Made by a program: the position numbers and the translations under genes | Source: Desulfoglaeba alkanexedens ALDC | GTDB lineage: Bacteria; Desulfobacterota; Syntrophobacteria; Syntrophobacterales; DSM-9756 | Assembly (NCBI RefSeq): GCF_005377625.1 | Contig: NZ_CP040098.1 | Location: forward strand, 1,977,501 to 2,041,500 | Reading direction: 5' to 3' | Length of the DNA: 64,000 nt | Shown: positions 53,542 to 61,820 of the stretch, piece after piece | Layout: each line of letters starts with the position of its first letter | Numbering within the stretch: the stretch's first letter is position 1 | Notes under the pieces: generated by a model | The model's database searches: none | Told to the model about the DNA's origin: nothing | Seen by the model: only the letters and a program-made list of their open reading frames with translations

Positions 53542-56500
53542 TCAGTAGTCCAGCTTCCAGTTGACGCCGATACCGGTGCCCGTATCCGCTCCGACTTCCG
53601 TTTCCACCGTGACGTTGGGGTGCACTTCCACTTCCACGGTCACCTTGCCCGATCCTTCGGCCAGACCCTGTTCGTAATCGACGTAAATCTCCTCGGTGAG
53701 GTACTTGCCGGCACCGACCTTCGTGCCTTCCATCCCTTCTTCGGAACCCCTCAAGCCCAACTGATCCAGCCCCAGCAGTCGCCCTGTTTTCCCGAGCAGG
53801 TTCTGGCCTCCCCCGGCACCGTACCCGGAGAGGGCCCTGGCGGCCTGTGCCAGCCTGAGGGCCTGAAGCGGGCTGATCTGAGCCGCACCGCGCTCGAAGA
53901 GCAGCCGAGCCAGGATTTCGTCCTGCGGGAGGGCCGGTTCGGAACTGAGCACCAGTTCCGGGGAGTGAATGTCGCCTCTGATGTTCAGAACAGCCGTCAG
54001 GTCCTTCTCCCGGGATTCAGCCCGAATGTCCAGAACGGGGGCGGGCGGGGAGGCGCCGAAAAACTGGAGAGAGCTTCTGGCCAACTTGAACTGTTTGTTC
54101 AGGAAGTTCAAAGTTCCCCGTGCCACCGAAAGTGTGCCCGTGACCGACGGTTGGTCGGCCGTGCCCCGAATCCTCAGGCGGCCTTCCCATTCGGATTCCA
54201 ATCCCCAGCCCCGGACGTAAACCTGCCCGGGGAGGTTCAAGTCGAGATCCAGGGCCAGCCGGAAGGGGGACGGCGTTTCAGGGGGGGCTTCCGCGCCGGG
54301 TTCTTCTCCTGCGCCTCCGACTTCGATCACCTCCAGTTCCGCCACTTCCGGAGGCAGACGTTTCGGAAGGTAAATTTCTACGGGCCTTGCTTCCAGTGCG
54401 CCTCGGACCGCCATTTCCCGGGTGGTGCCTTCCAGCGAAAGCGTTCCATCGACCGCCGCCGTCACCTCTTCGCGCCGCACCAGCGTGGCTTGGCGAATGT
54501 CGGCTTCCAGTGCGAGCGGAAAGCTTCGGGATCGATCCAGTTGCAGGGAGCCTTCGGCGGTGACGGTTCCCGAGGCTCCGTCGGTGGCCCTAAAACTCGT
54601 GAGTTCCAAAAGCTCGTCCCTCGCGCGGACCTCCAGGGCCAGGTCCTTCAGGACGGTCCCGCTGGCGTAGTTTTCATAGAGTCCCTCGTCTACGCTCACG
54701 GCGCCTCGGACCGTAGGGTTTTCCATCGTTCCCGCCACCGAAAGATCCACGTCCATCCGCCCGCCGATCCGCTGGTCGTCCAGAGGAAGTATCCCGGCGA
54801 GTCGGCCGAGATCCAATCGAGCGGCCATCCGGCCGGAAAGGGGATCCCGGGGTGAGACCGTGAACATGAACGGTTCAAGGCGGAACTGCACGGGCAGCGC
54901 GGCGGTGACTTCCACCGGGTCGGGACTCAACCCCTTAAGGTTCGCCGTGAGTTCAAGCGACCCTCCTTCCAGGCGGGCGTGGGCGTCCAAGGTGCCGTCG
55001 GGAAGGGCGTTCCATTCGGGGCCGGGAATCCGAAGCCCTTCGGCGTGAAGATCCGCTCGGGCGTTCGGCCGTGACGGATTGCCGCTCACACGTATTTGCC
55101 CCGAGAGGGCCCCTACCATTTCAGGGCCGCCGAACAGGCGGAGAAGCTCGAGGTCCAGGTCCTCCCAGCGAAGGTCCAGCTGGGCCGAATCCCGGCGCCG
55201 GTCCAGCTGTCCTTCGATGGTACCCGAACCCAGGCGAAGGGCCAGGTCGCCTGCCAGCCGGCCCTGACCTCCAAGTCCGAGGCGGACCGGCGACAGCAGT
55301 TCGAAGCGGTGCCCGCCGAAGCGGCCGTCCAGGACATCAAGTGTCAGCGTCTTCTCCTCTTTGGCCAGCTGGAGCATTCCTTCCGTCCGCCATTGCAGTT
55401 CCTGGAGGATGCGCCCCTGGAAGCGGCCGTCGAAGGCCAATCGATTTCCGCGGCCTTCGGCGTTCACCGTCAGGCTGTCCGCCGTGTAATCCCCGGCTTT
55501 CAGCCCGGTCACGTGGAGGGTGCCCGTTCCTTGGGGGTGTCCCGTAACGTCGGAAAAGGTCGCCTCGAGGCGGATGGACCCTATCCGGTTCTCAAACGCC
55601 TCCAGGCCGCTTCCCCGGAAGGTGAGTTCCATGCCCTGCTTTCCGTTTTTCTCGTACAGCCTGGCCTGGAGCCTTCCACGGCCCTCAATCTGCTGCCCCA
55701 CAATGCGGCCGAGCGGCCGAAGATCGCCGGAATCGGCCGAGACGTTTCCGCGGGTGATCCGGCGCTTCAGGTCGTGGGTCAGGTTTCCGTCGACCCGGGT
55801 TTCCGGGACTTCCAGCGTGAAGGACGAGAGTTCAACCGTATCGTCCTGAAAGGAAAAAGTGGAAGCGGCGTGGAGCGGTTCTCCGCCCCGTGCCGACCGC
55901 AGCGCCGCGGTTCCTCCAACCCGGCGGGAAAGCCCCGCGACGTCGAGCGAAATCTCGACGGTGTCCAGGACCACCCGGTCCACGGCGATCGTTTGCCCCG
56001 AAAGATCGACGACCGCCTGAAACGAGTCGAAACGACCGGAAACCTCCCCGTGTCCACGGAGGCTCCCGGCGAGTCTCGTTCCGACGGCGCCGGAAAAGCG
56101 TTCCAGGTCGGGAAGCTGGAGGTTCCAGGCGGCTTCAATAGATTTCGCGGACAAATCGATGGTTGCCCTAGCGTCCAGCCGTCCGGGCGGGCTCTCGACT
56201 TCCAGCCGGTCGACGATGAGCCTTCGGCCGGGCTGGAACCGCAGGGAGGATGAGAGAAGGAATTCGGAATCTTCCAGCGGCTGGAGCGGCGGGGCCAGGT
56301 CTTTTGGGAAAGCGCTTTGCAATTTCAGGACGCCTTCGGCGCTTCCTTCCTTAAGGTTGCCCTTGAGGGTCACGACGGACCGAGCGGTTCCGTTCAACGG
56401 CAGGTTCAGAAAGGCGCCCAGGGTGGACAGGTCGTCGATCCCGACCTGCGCTTCCAGGTCCGTGTCCCCGGAGTCGATGCCATGGCGCCCCGTCAGGGTG

Positions 56501-57921
56501 AGCCGGTGCACGCGGCCCAGAACTTCGAACCGTTCCACCACAAGCTGTTCCCGGGCAACGGATCCGGCCGCCTCCCAACGCCAGTCGGCTTCGGGAAGAG
56601 GCGAGCCGTCGGTTTTCGTGAGGTTCGAGACCCCGCCGGTTGCGGATACATCGACGGGGGAGAGCCCTGGCCCGACTGGCCCGCGGGGCGTTGCGTGAAC
56701 CGTTGTGGTGAGCGAGTCGAAACGAACGCCTCCCAGTCGCCCGTTTTCCAGGCGGACGGCGGCTTCCCCTTGGGGAAGGTCGGTGGTTCCTTTTGCGCTT
56801 CCTGTCAGTTCAAAGGCTCCCGCCAGGGGAAGCCCGGCCGCGGTTTCGAGGAGCGCTAGATCCGGGGCCAGCAGCCGGAATTGGACGTCCACTTCCCGGC
56901 TCGTGAAGGCGTAGCGGCCGCCTGCAGACAACTGGAAACCGGCCCCTTCCAGAGAGAAATCCTGGAGCAGGATCTGTGTCCCGGGTTCCAGGCGGGCGGC
57001 GAGCAGAAACTTGAGTTTCGTCCCCGAAACGGGCCGCCACGGTTGCGGGATGAGCGAGGGTTCGGGCCGGGATGTGCCTTGGATGCGGCAATCGGTGAGG
57101 AGGTTTCCGCTCAGCATGACCTGGATGGAGGCCGCCGTGGTTCCGAATCGGCCGATCCCGATCTCCACCTCACCTTCCCACCGGTCCAGCGGTCCCTCCC
57201 CGGAAAGGCTCACGTTCAAGGCGCCGGCGTCTTCAAGGCCCGCCAGAGAAGCGATGAGCCCGCCGGGTGCTTCCTGGACTTCCGCGTGAAGCCGGAGCCT
57301 CGGCGCGGCGCCGAGTACGGCCGCCGACAGAAACGCACGGCTCGGCGGCCCCGCATCCGCCCGAAGAATCGACAAGTCGGCTCGAAGCCCCGCTTCCGGG
57401 TCCGTTGGAAGGATTTTGCCCTGGAGAGCCAGTTCGACCGGTATTCCCAGGATCGTCTTGCCCAGGGAAAGCCTCTGGACTTGAAAGTCCTCCAGAACCA
57501 ACGGCGGAAGCCTTCCGGGGAGCCGGATGTCCGCCGGTTTCCCGGAGTCCGGCGGAGGCTCGGCCGGGCCTTCGGGAAATCGCTCCAGCGTGAGTTGCTC
57601 CGCGCTCACTTCCTCCACCACGACTCTCCCCCGCAAAAGCGCTCCGGGCGACCACCTGAGGGCGATTCCCCGGCATTCCAGCCACGTTCCCTTCCCGTCG
57701 CTCACGGCCACGCGATCCAGCTGGAAATCGAACGGGAGCGTTCCTCGGAGGGTTCCGATCTCGACGCGCCGGCCCGGCGGCCGGCTCACCGCCTCGGCCA
57801 GTTTGCCGACAAGGAAGGTCTTTACCGGTTTCACCTGAAGCAGGGCGAAGAGGGCCAATGTCGCCACCACAAAGACGGCGGCGGCGCCTAGGATTACCTT
57901 GCCCAGTCGTTTCGTCTTCAT
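53542..57921 (-). CDS. tamB: TamB-like translocation and assembly module protein
   Basis: The 1459-residue protein has one N-terminal membrane anchor (VILGAAAVFVVATLALFALLQV), very long repetitive beta-strand sequence typical of the AsmA-like/bridge-type lipid-transport proteins, and a C-terminal TamB domain (FQLARSSLQFFGASP-like KLARSSLQFFGASPPAPVLDIRAES, ISPLQALRLAQAARALSGYG, YVDYEQGLAEGSGKVTVEVEVHPNVTVETEVGADTGTGIGVNWKLDY). It spans the periplasm and works with TamA in outer-membrane assembly or phospholipid transport. It follows tamA after 78 bases. Confidence 0.93.
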   Translation of the reverse strand: MKTKRLGKVILGAAAVFVVATLALFALLQVKPVKTFLVGKLAEAVSRPPGRRVEIGTLRGTLPFDFQLDRVAVSDGKGTWLECRGIALRWSPGALLRGRVVVEEVSAEQLTLERFPEGPAEPPPDSGKPADIRLPGRLPPLVLEDFQVQRLSLGKTILGIPVELALQGKILPTDPEAGLRADLSILRADAGPPSRAFLSAAVLGAAPRLRLHAEVQEAPGGLIASLAGLEDAGALNVSLSGEGPLDRWEGEVEIGIGRFGTTAASIQVMLSGNLLTDCRIQGTSRPEPSLIPQPWRPVSGTKLKFLLAARLEPGTQILLQDFSLEGAGFQLSAGGRYAFTSREVDVQFRLLAPDLALLETAAGLPLAGAFELTGSAKGTTDLPQGEAAVRLENGRLGGVRFDSLTTTVHATPRGPVGPGLSPVDVSATGGVSNLTKTDGSPLPEADWRWEAAGSVAREQLVVERFEVLGRVHRLTLTGRHGIDSGDTDLEAQVGIDDLSTLGAFLNLPLNGTARSVVTLKGNLKEGSAEGVLKLQSAFPKDLAPPLQPLEDSEFLLSSSLRFQPGRRLIVDRLEVESPPGRLDARATIDLSAKSIEAAWNLQLPDLERFSGAVGTRLAGSLRGHGEVSGRFDSFQAVVDLSGQTIAVDRVVLDTVEISLDVAGLSRRVGGTAALRSARGGEPLHAASTFSFQDDTVELSSFTLEVPETRVDGNLTHDLKRRITRGNVSADSGDLRPLGRIVGQQIEGRGRLQARLYEKNGKQGMELTFRGSGLEAFENRIGSIRLEATFSDVTGHPQGTGTLHVTGLKAGDYTADSLTVNAEGRGNRLAFDGRFQGRILQELQWRTEGMLQLAKEEKTLTLDVLDGRFGGHRFELLSPVRLGLGGQGRLAGDLALRLGSGTIEGQLDRRRDSAQLDLRWEDLDLELLRLFGGPEMVGALSGQIRVSGNPSRPNARADLHAEGLRIPGPEWNALPDGTLDAHARLEGGSLELTANLKGLSPDPVEVTAALPVQFRLEPFMFTVSPRDPLSGRMAARLDLGRLAGILPLDDQRIGGRMDVDLSVAGTMENPTVRGAVSVDEGLYENYASGTVLKDLALEVRARDELLELTSFRATDGASGTVTAEGSLQLDRSRSFPLALEADIRQATLVRREEVTAAVDGTLSLEGTTREMAVRGALEARPVEIYLPKRLPPEVAELEVIEVGGAGEEPGAEAPPETPSPFRLALDLDLNLPGQVYVRGWGLESEWEGRLRIRGTADQPSVTGTLSVARGTLNFLNKQFKLARSSLQFFGASPPAPVLDIRAESREKDLTAVLNIRGDIHSPELVLSSEPALPQDEILARLLFERGAAQISPLQALRLAQAARALSGYGAGGGQNLLGKTGRLLGLDQLGLRGSEEGMEGTKVGAGKYLTEEIYVDYEQGLAEGSGKVTVEVEVHPNVTVETEVGADTGTGIGVNWKLDY

Positions 57922-57999
57922 GGCTCCGGTTCAACCCCCGGTTGGATGATGGAAGAAAAAGCCCGCGTGAAGGCGCGTCGCGGCCGAAAGGCGCCGAAA

Positions 58000-59913
58000 T
58001 CAAAAGGCTTGGCCGAGGCTGATATACACCTGGTAGGAATCGTCCACATCGTCCCGGCGGTTCAGTGGAAACGCGACGTCGATCCGGAAGGGCCCGATGG
58101 GCGTGAAGTAGCGAAGGCCTAAGCCGGTGCCCCACCGCACCGATTCCTCCAGATCCGGGTAAGCGGATTCGAAGGCGGCGCCCCCGTCCAGAAAGACCGC
58201 AAAGCCCAGGGTCTCGGTTACGTTCATCCGCAGTTCGTTGCTCAGTTCCAACAGGGAACGCCCGCCCAGCGGATCGTCATCCGACAGAGGCCCGACGCTC
58301 TGGAAAGCGTAACCTCGAATGGAACCGCCGCCTCCCGCGTAATAACGCAGGTCGGCCGGCACCGAATTCCTCCCCGTGCCCCACAGGGTTCCTACGGCGG
58401 CACGCAGAGCGAAAACGGCTCGCGGCGTTTCCCTGAGTTGCAAAAAATGGCTGTAACTTCCATAGACCTTGAGAAAGTGCGATTCCTGATCCAGGATGTC
58501 GGCAAACGGCGCGACGGAGAACTGGAACCTCCCGCCCCGGCTCGCGTCCAGGGGATTATCGACGGTGTCCCGGGTGAAGTGGGATGGCATGGAAAGGAAA
58601 ACGAACTCATCTTCCGAGGTGATATCGTCCACTTCGGAAATCCGGAGCGCAAGCCCGGTGGAAAAGCGCATGCCGGCGCCCAGGTCCCGCTCCGCCATGG
58701 CCCCCGTGGTGATGTTCCGGCTCACGAAGGCGTCGGTGTCTTCCTCGGCCAGGCGCCCGCTCAGCAGAAGCGACTGGTCTTCCCTCAGGAATTCCCGCTT
58801 CCGAAAGGATCCGTCCAGGGCCAGGTAGATGTCGGAGACCTCGCCCTGGAAAGCGACCCGATCGCCGCGGCCGAATAGATTGCGGTTCTCCCAGGAGGTA
58901 CGGATTCCGGCCCCCTCGTCCGTCAAGTAGCTGAGGCCCGCTCGAACCGTGCGCTGTTTTCGTTCCACGACCTCGACGGTCATGGGCAGGCGCCCGTCGG
59001 CTTCCGGTTTGTCTGCATGTTCGATGCGAACCAGCGAGAAAAGCTCGAGCCCGATGAGCTGATTCCGGGCGGTGGCGATCAGGTCTTGGTTGAAGACCTG
59101 GCCTTCCCGCCAGGGGATCTTCCGGCGGACCACCGATTCGTCCACGGTGGAAAGCCCTTCGATAGTTGTGGGGCCGAACCGGCACAAGGGTCCCGATTCG
59201 AAGGCGTAGGAAACGCGGACCTCGCGGGTTCGGTGATCCACCACCACCACGCGCCGCTCCTGGATGCGGGCCAGGGGGTAACCCCGTCGCGCCATTTCTT
59301 CCAGGAGGGTCTCGCCGGCATCGAGAATCGGGCGGCTTTCGGCGGGCGCGCCGACCGGCAACCCCAGCGATTCCAGAGAAGGGAGTCGGTCGGTGATGGA
59401 GGCCCCGGGGCCCGCGACCCGGATGTCCGCCTGGCTCACCCGGTACAAGGGGCCGGGGTCCACGTGGAACACCACCCGGAGGGGAGCCGCGGTATCGTCG
59501 ATGGAAACCCGGATGTCGGCGCCGTAGTGACCCCGGGACTGGAGAACTTTCCGAAAAACGGGGATATCCTTTTCGGCCCGGCGCCGCAGAAGGCTCAACG
59601 TGAGGGGCGGCCGTTGCTGAAGATCCCGGGTCGCGGAAACGCTTTCCAGGGCTTGGAGGAGTGTGTGATCCTCGGTTCCTTCGATCACCGTCTCATAAGG
59701 CACGCCGGGTTGCGCCATGGCGGGCGCAGCGCAAAAAATGAGGGCACACGCCAGCCGCAAGGCGGCCTTGGATCCAAGGCCGCGGGCGATCCGCCGCCGG
59801 GTGGAGTTCCTGCGTTGCGGCTCCACCCCGAACGTCCCGACGACTCCCGGGAAGCCGTCCGCAGGCGGCTCGGATTGCGGGGCGTAAGCGGGTGATTCTC
59901 GCGTGGGTTCCAT
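58000..59913 (-). CDS. tamA: TamA-like BamA/Omp85-family outer-membrane protein
   Basis: The 637-residue protein has a signal peptide (LRLACALIFCAAPAMAQ) after an unusually long N-terminus, so the true start may be a GTG about 29 codons in. POTRA domains follow (RAEKDIPVFRKVLQSRGHYGADI; ILDAGETLLEEMARRGYPLARI; FGPTTIEGLSTVDESVVRRKI), then a 16-strand barrel with GGGGSIRGYAF and a final Phe. It inserts autotransporters or shapes the outer membrane with TamB. Confidence 0.93.
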   Translation of the reverse strand: MEPTRESPAYAPQSEPPADGFPGVVGTFGVEPQRRNSTRRRIARGLGSKAALRLACALIFCAAPAMAQPGVPYETVIEGTEDHTLLQALESVSATRDLQQRPPLTLSLLRRRAEKDIPVFRKVLQSRGHYGADIRVSIDDTAAPLRVVFHVDPGPLYRVSQADIRVAGPGASITDRLPSLESLGLPVGAPAESRPILDAGETLLEEMARRGYPLARIQERRVVVVDHRTREVRVSYAFESGPLCRFGPTTIEGLSTVDESVVRRKIPWREGQVFNQDLIATARNQLIGLELFSLVRIEHADKPEADGRLPMTVEVVERKQRTVRAGLSYLTDEGAGIRTSWENRNLFGRGDRVAFQGEVSDIYLALDGSFRKREFLREDQSLLLSGRLAEEDTDAFVSRNITTGAMAERDLGAGMRFSTGLALRISEVDDITSEDEFVFLSMPSHFTRDTVDNPLDASRGGRFQFSVAPFADILDQESHFLKVYGSYSHFLQLRETPRAVFALRAAVGTLWGTGRNSVPADLRYYAGGGGSIRGYAFQSVGPLSDDDPLGGRSLLELSNELRMNVTETLGFAVFLDGGAAFESAYPDLEESVRWGTGLGLRYFTPIGPFRIDVAFPLNRRDDVDDSYQVYISLGQAF

Positions 59914-59945
59914 CTTTCAATCCGCACGTCCGCCGGGGGCCGAGA

Positions 59946-59976
59946 ACAAAAAAGCCACCCGACCGGCGGGCGGCTT
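59946..59976 (-). terminator. Rho-independent terminator
   Basis: On the minus strand AAGCCGCCCG pairs with CGGGTGGCTT (10 bp, one G-T) around loop CCGGT, followed by six T. It lies about 30 bases after the stop of the small membrane protein gene and separates it from tamA. Confidence 0.85.
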
Positions 59977-60007
59977 CACGGACAGCAGGATGGGAACTCG
60001 ACTCGGA

Positions 60008-60325
60008 TCAACTGGTGGCTTCGGTTTTGGTCTTGTCTAGCTCGGCCTTCAGCTTTTCCACTTCCTGCTTGTACTTTTCGGCCTCTTCTCTGTACTTGGA
60101 GGTTTCCTCGGGCGCGGGGGGCGGCGTTTCCTCGGCTTCCTTCTTCTTTCCGAACGGGAGCTGATCCTTCACTTCGTCGTAGCCCAGATAGGCCGCCATG
60201 GCGCCGCCCAGCAGCAGCATCAGCGGCACGGCTCCCGCAAGCAGTTGCAGGAAGGGACCAAAGAAAACGAAAATTCCGATGATGCCAAGGAATGCCGCAG
60301 CAATCCCGCCCAAGAACACTTTCAT
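60008..60325 (-). CDS. Small membrane protein with C-terminal coiled coil
   Basis: The 105-residue protein has two membrane segments (VFLGGIAAAFLGIIGIFVFFGPF and LLAGAVPLMLLLGGAMAAYLGY) and a charged C-terminal helix (KYREEAEKYKQEVEKLKAELDKTKTEA) predicted to form a coiled coil. GGAGG precedes the ATG. I do not recognise a family. It has its own terminator, so it is probably transcribed alone. Confidence 0.7.
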   Translation of the reverse strand: MKVFLGGIAAAFLGIIGIFVFFGPFLQLLAGAVPLMLLLGGAMAAYLGYDEVKDQLPFGKKKEAEETPPPAPEETSKYREEAEKYKQEVEKLKAELDKTKTEATS

Positions 60326-60511
60326 GATCGTCCTCCTTCTGCGTCGTTACCTTCGTGTGAGCAATATTTCCTCGGTGGATCGCAACCCCGGAGACCCTGA
60401 GATTTCCATGGGATTTAACCGTCGGATCAAGGCGAAAACAAGATAAAAATTTCACGGATCCCTTAGCATGGGATCAGGGTGATTGCAAGGCAAAAGTTCG
60501 GGGCTTGGGGG

Positions 60512-60541
60512 TTGACGGACCTCCAAGGCCGAAAGTATATA
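60512..60541 (+). promoter_or_regulatory. Sigma-70-type promoter
   Basis: TTGACG (60512-60517) and TATATA (60536-60541) are separated by 18 bases. Transcription would begin near 60548, leaving a leader of about 77 bases before the IscS-like gene, whose downstream neighbour is close enough to be cotranscribed. Confidence 0.6.
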
Positions 60542-60624
60542 CAACTGCTTTCGTGGGTGCCCGGTTGGACCGGGTGCCCGTTTGTGGGAACGGCTCGAAC
60601 GTCTCCAGGGAAGGGAGCGGCAGG

Positions 60625-61797
60625 ATGGATAGGCAATGCATCTATATGGACCACATCGCGGGGACTCCGGTGGCGCCCGAAGTCGTGGAAGCTATGATGC
60701 CTTTTATCGGCGATCACTTCGGGAATCCGGCGAGTATCCATCACCTGGGGGAAAAGCCCCAGGACGCCCTTTTCCAGAGCCGGGAAAAGGTGGCGCGGCT
60801 CATCCAGGCCGAACCCGAGGAGATCATTTTTACATCTTGCGGAACGGAAGCCAACAACCTGGCCGTCAAGGGAGCCGCCTTCGACCGCATGGAAGCCGGA
60901 AAGCACGTGGTGGTGTCGGCCGTTGAGCATTATTCGGTGCTGTATGCGGCCAAGGCGCTTCAGAAATTCGGCTTCGAGGTCACCGAGGTCCCGGTGGACG
61001 GCCATGGGATGGTGGATCCAGAGGACGTCCGCAAGGCCATGCGCCCTGAGACGGTGCTGGTTTCCGTCATGCATGCCAACAATGAAGTGGGGACCATCCA
61101 GCCTCTCAAGGAAATCGCCCGATGTGTCCATGAAGGTGGGGCGCTTCTGCACACGGACGCCATCGCATCGGTGGGGCGGATCCCGGTGAGCGTAAAGGAT
61201 CTGGATGTGGATCTGTTGAGTATGGCGGCCAACCAGTTTTACGGGCCGAAGGGCGCCGGAGCTCTCTTTTGCAGGAAGGGCGTCCAGATCTGGCCGCTGT
61301 TCCACGGCGGCGGCCAGGAAGACGGCCGGCGCACCGGGACGGAAAATGTGGCGGGCATCGTCGGCATGGGGAAGGCGGCGGAGCTGGCGGTCGAACGGAT
61401 GGCGGTGCGCGGTGCGAAGGTTCGTCGGCTTGAAGCCATGCTCCGCAGGGAAATCGCCGAACGCCTCGACGAGGTGCGTTTCAACGGCCACCCGGAATCC
61501 CATCTGCCGGGGTTGGTGAACGTGTCTATCCGTTACGTGGAAGGCGAAGCGCTGCTGCTTCACATGGATCTTCGCGGGGTGTGTGTGGCCGGGGCTTCCG
61601 CCTGCATGTCCATCACCGCCAAGGCGTCGCATGTGCTGGAAGCCATGGGACTGCTGGACGACGGGGCCTACGGGACGCTCCTTTTCACCCTGGGGGAAGG
61701 AAACACCGAAGACGAGGTCCGCCGCGCCGCGGATACCCTCAGCGAGGTGGTCACCCTCCTCCGGTCCATGTCGCCTCTCTGCCAGGCGCGCCGGTGA
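60625..61797 (+). CDS. IscS/NifS-like protein lacking the PLP lysine
   Basis: The 390-residue protein follows group I cysteine desulfurases throughout (FGNPASIHHLGEKPQDALFQSREKVARLI, FTSCGTEANNLAVKG, SAVEHYSVL, HANNEVGTIQPLKEIA, LFHGGGQEDGRRTGTENV) and keeps an active-site-type Cys in GASACMSI. However, the PLP-lysine motif S-x-H-K is replaced by AANQFYGPKG, with Gln204 for Lys, and DHIAGTPV replaces DNNATTPV. From memory, Archaeoglobus fulgidus IscS has the same kind of change (Asp for Lys). It may serve as an IscU-binding scaffold protein using free sulfide. GGGAG precedes ATG 60625. Confidence 0.88.
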   Translation: MDRQCIYMDHIAGTPVAPEVVEAMMPFIGDHFGNPASIHHLGEKPQDALFQSREKVARLIQAEPEEIIFTSCGTEANNLAVKGAAFDRMEAGKHVVVSAVEHYSVLYAAKALQKFGFEVTEVPVDGHGMVDPEDVRKAMRPETVLVSVMHANNEVGTIQPLKEIARCVHEGGALLHTDAIASVGRIPVSVKDLDVDLLSMAANQFYGPKGAGALFCRKGVQIWPLFHGGGQEDGRRTGTENVAGIVGMGKAAELAVERMAVRGAKVRRLEAMLRREIAERLDEVRFNGHPESHLPGLVNVSIRYVEGEALLLHMDLRGVCVAGASACMSITAKASHVLEAMGLLDDGAYGTLLFTLGEGNTEDEVRRAADTLSEVVTLLRSMSPLCQARR

Positions 61798-61820
61798 CCC
61801 TGGATGGTCGAAGGAATGGG

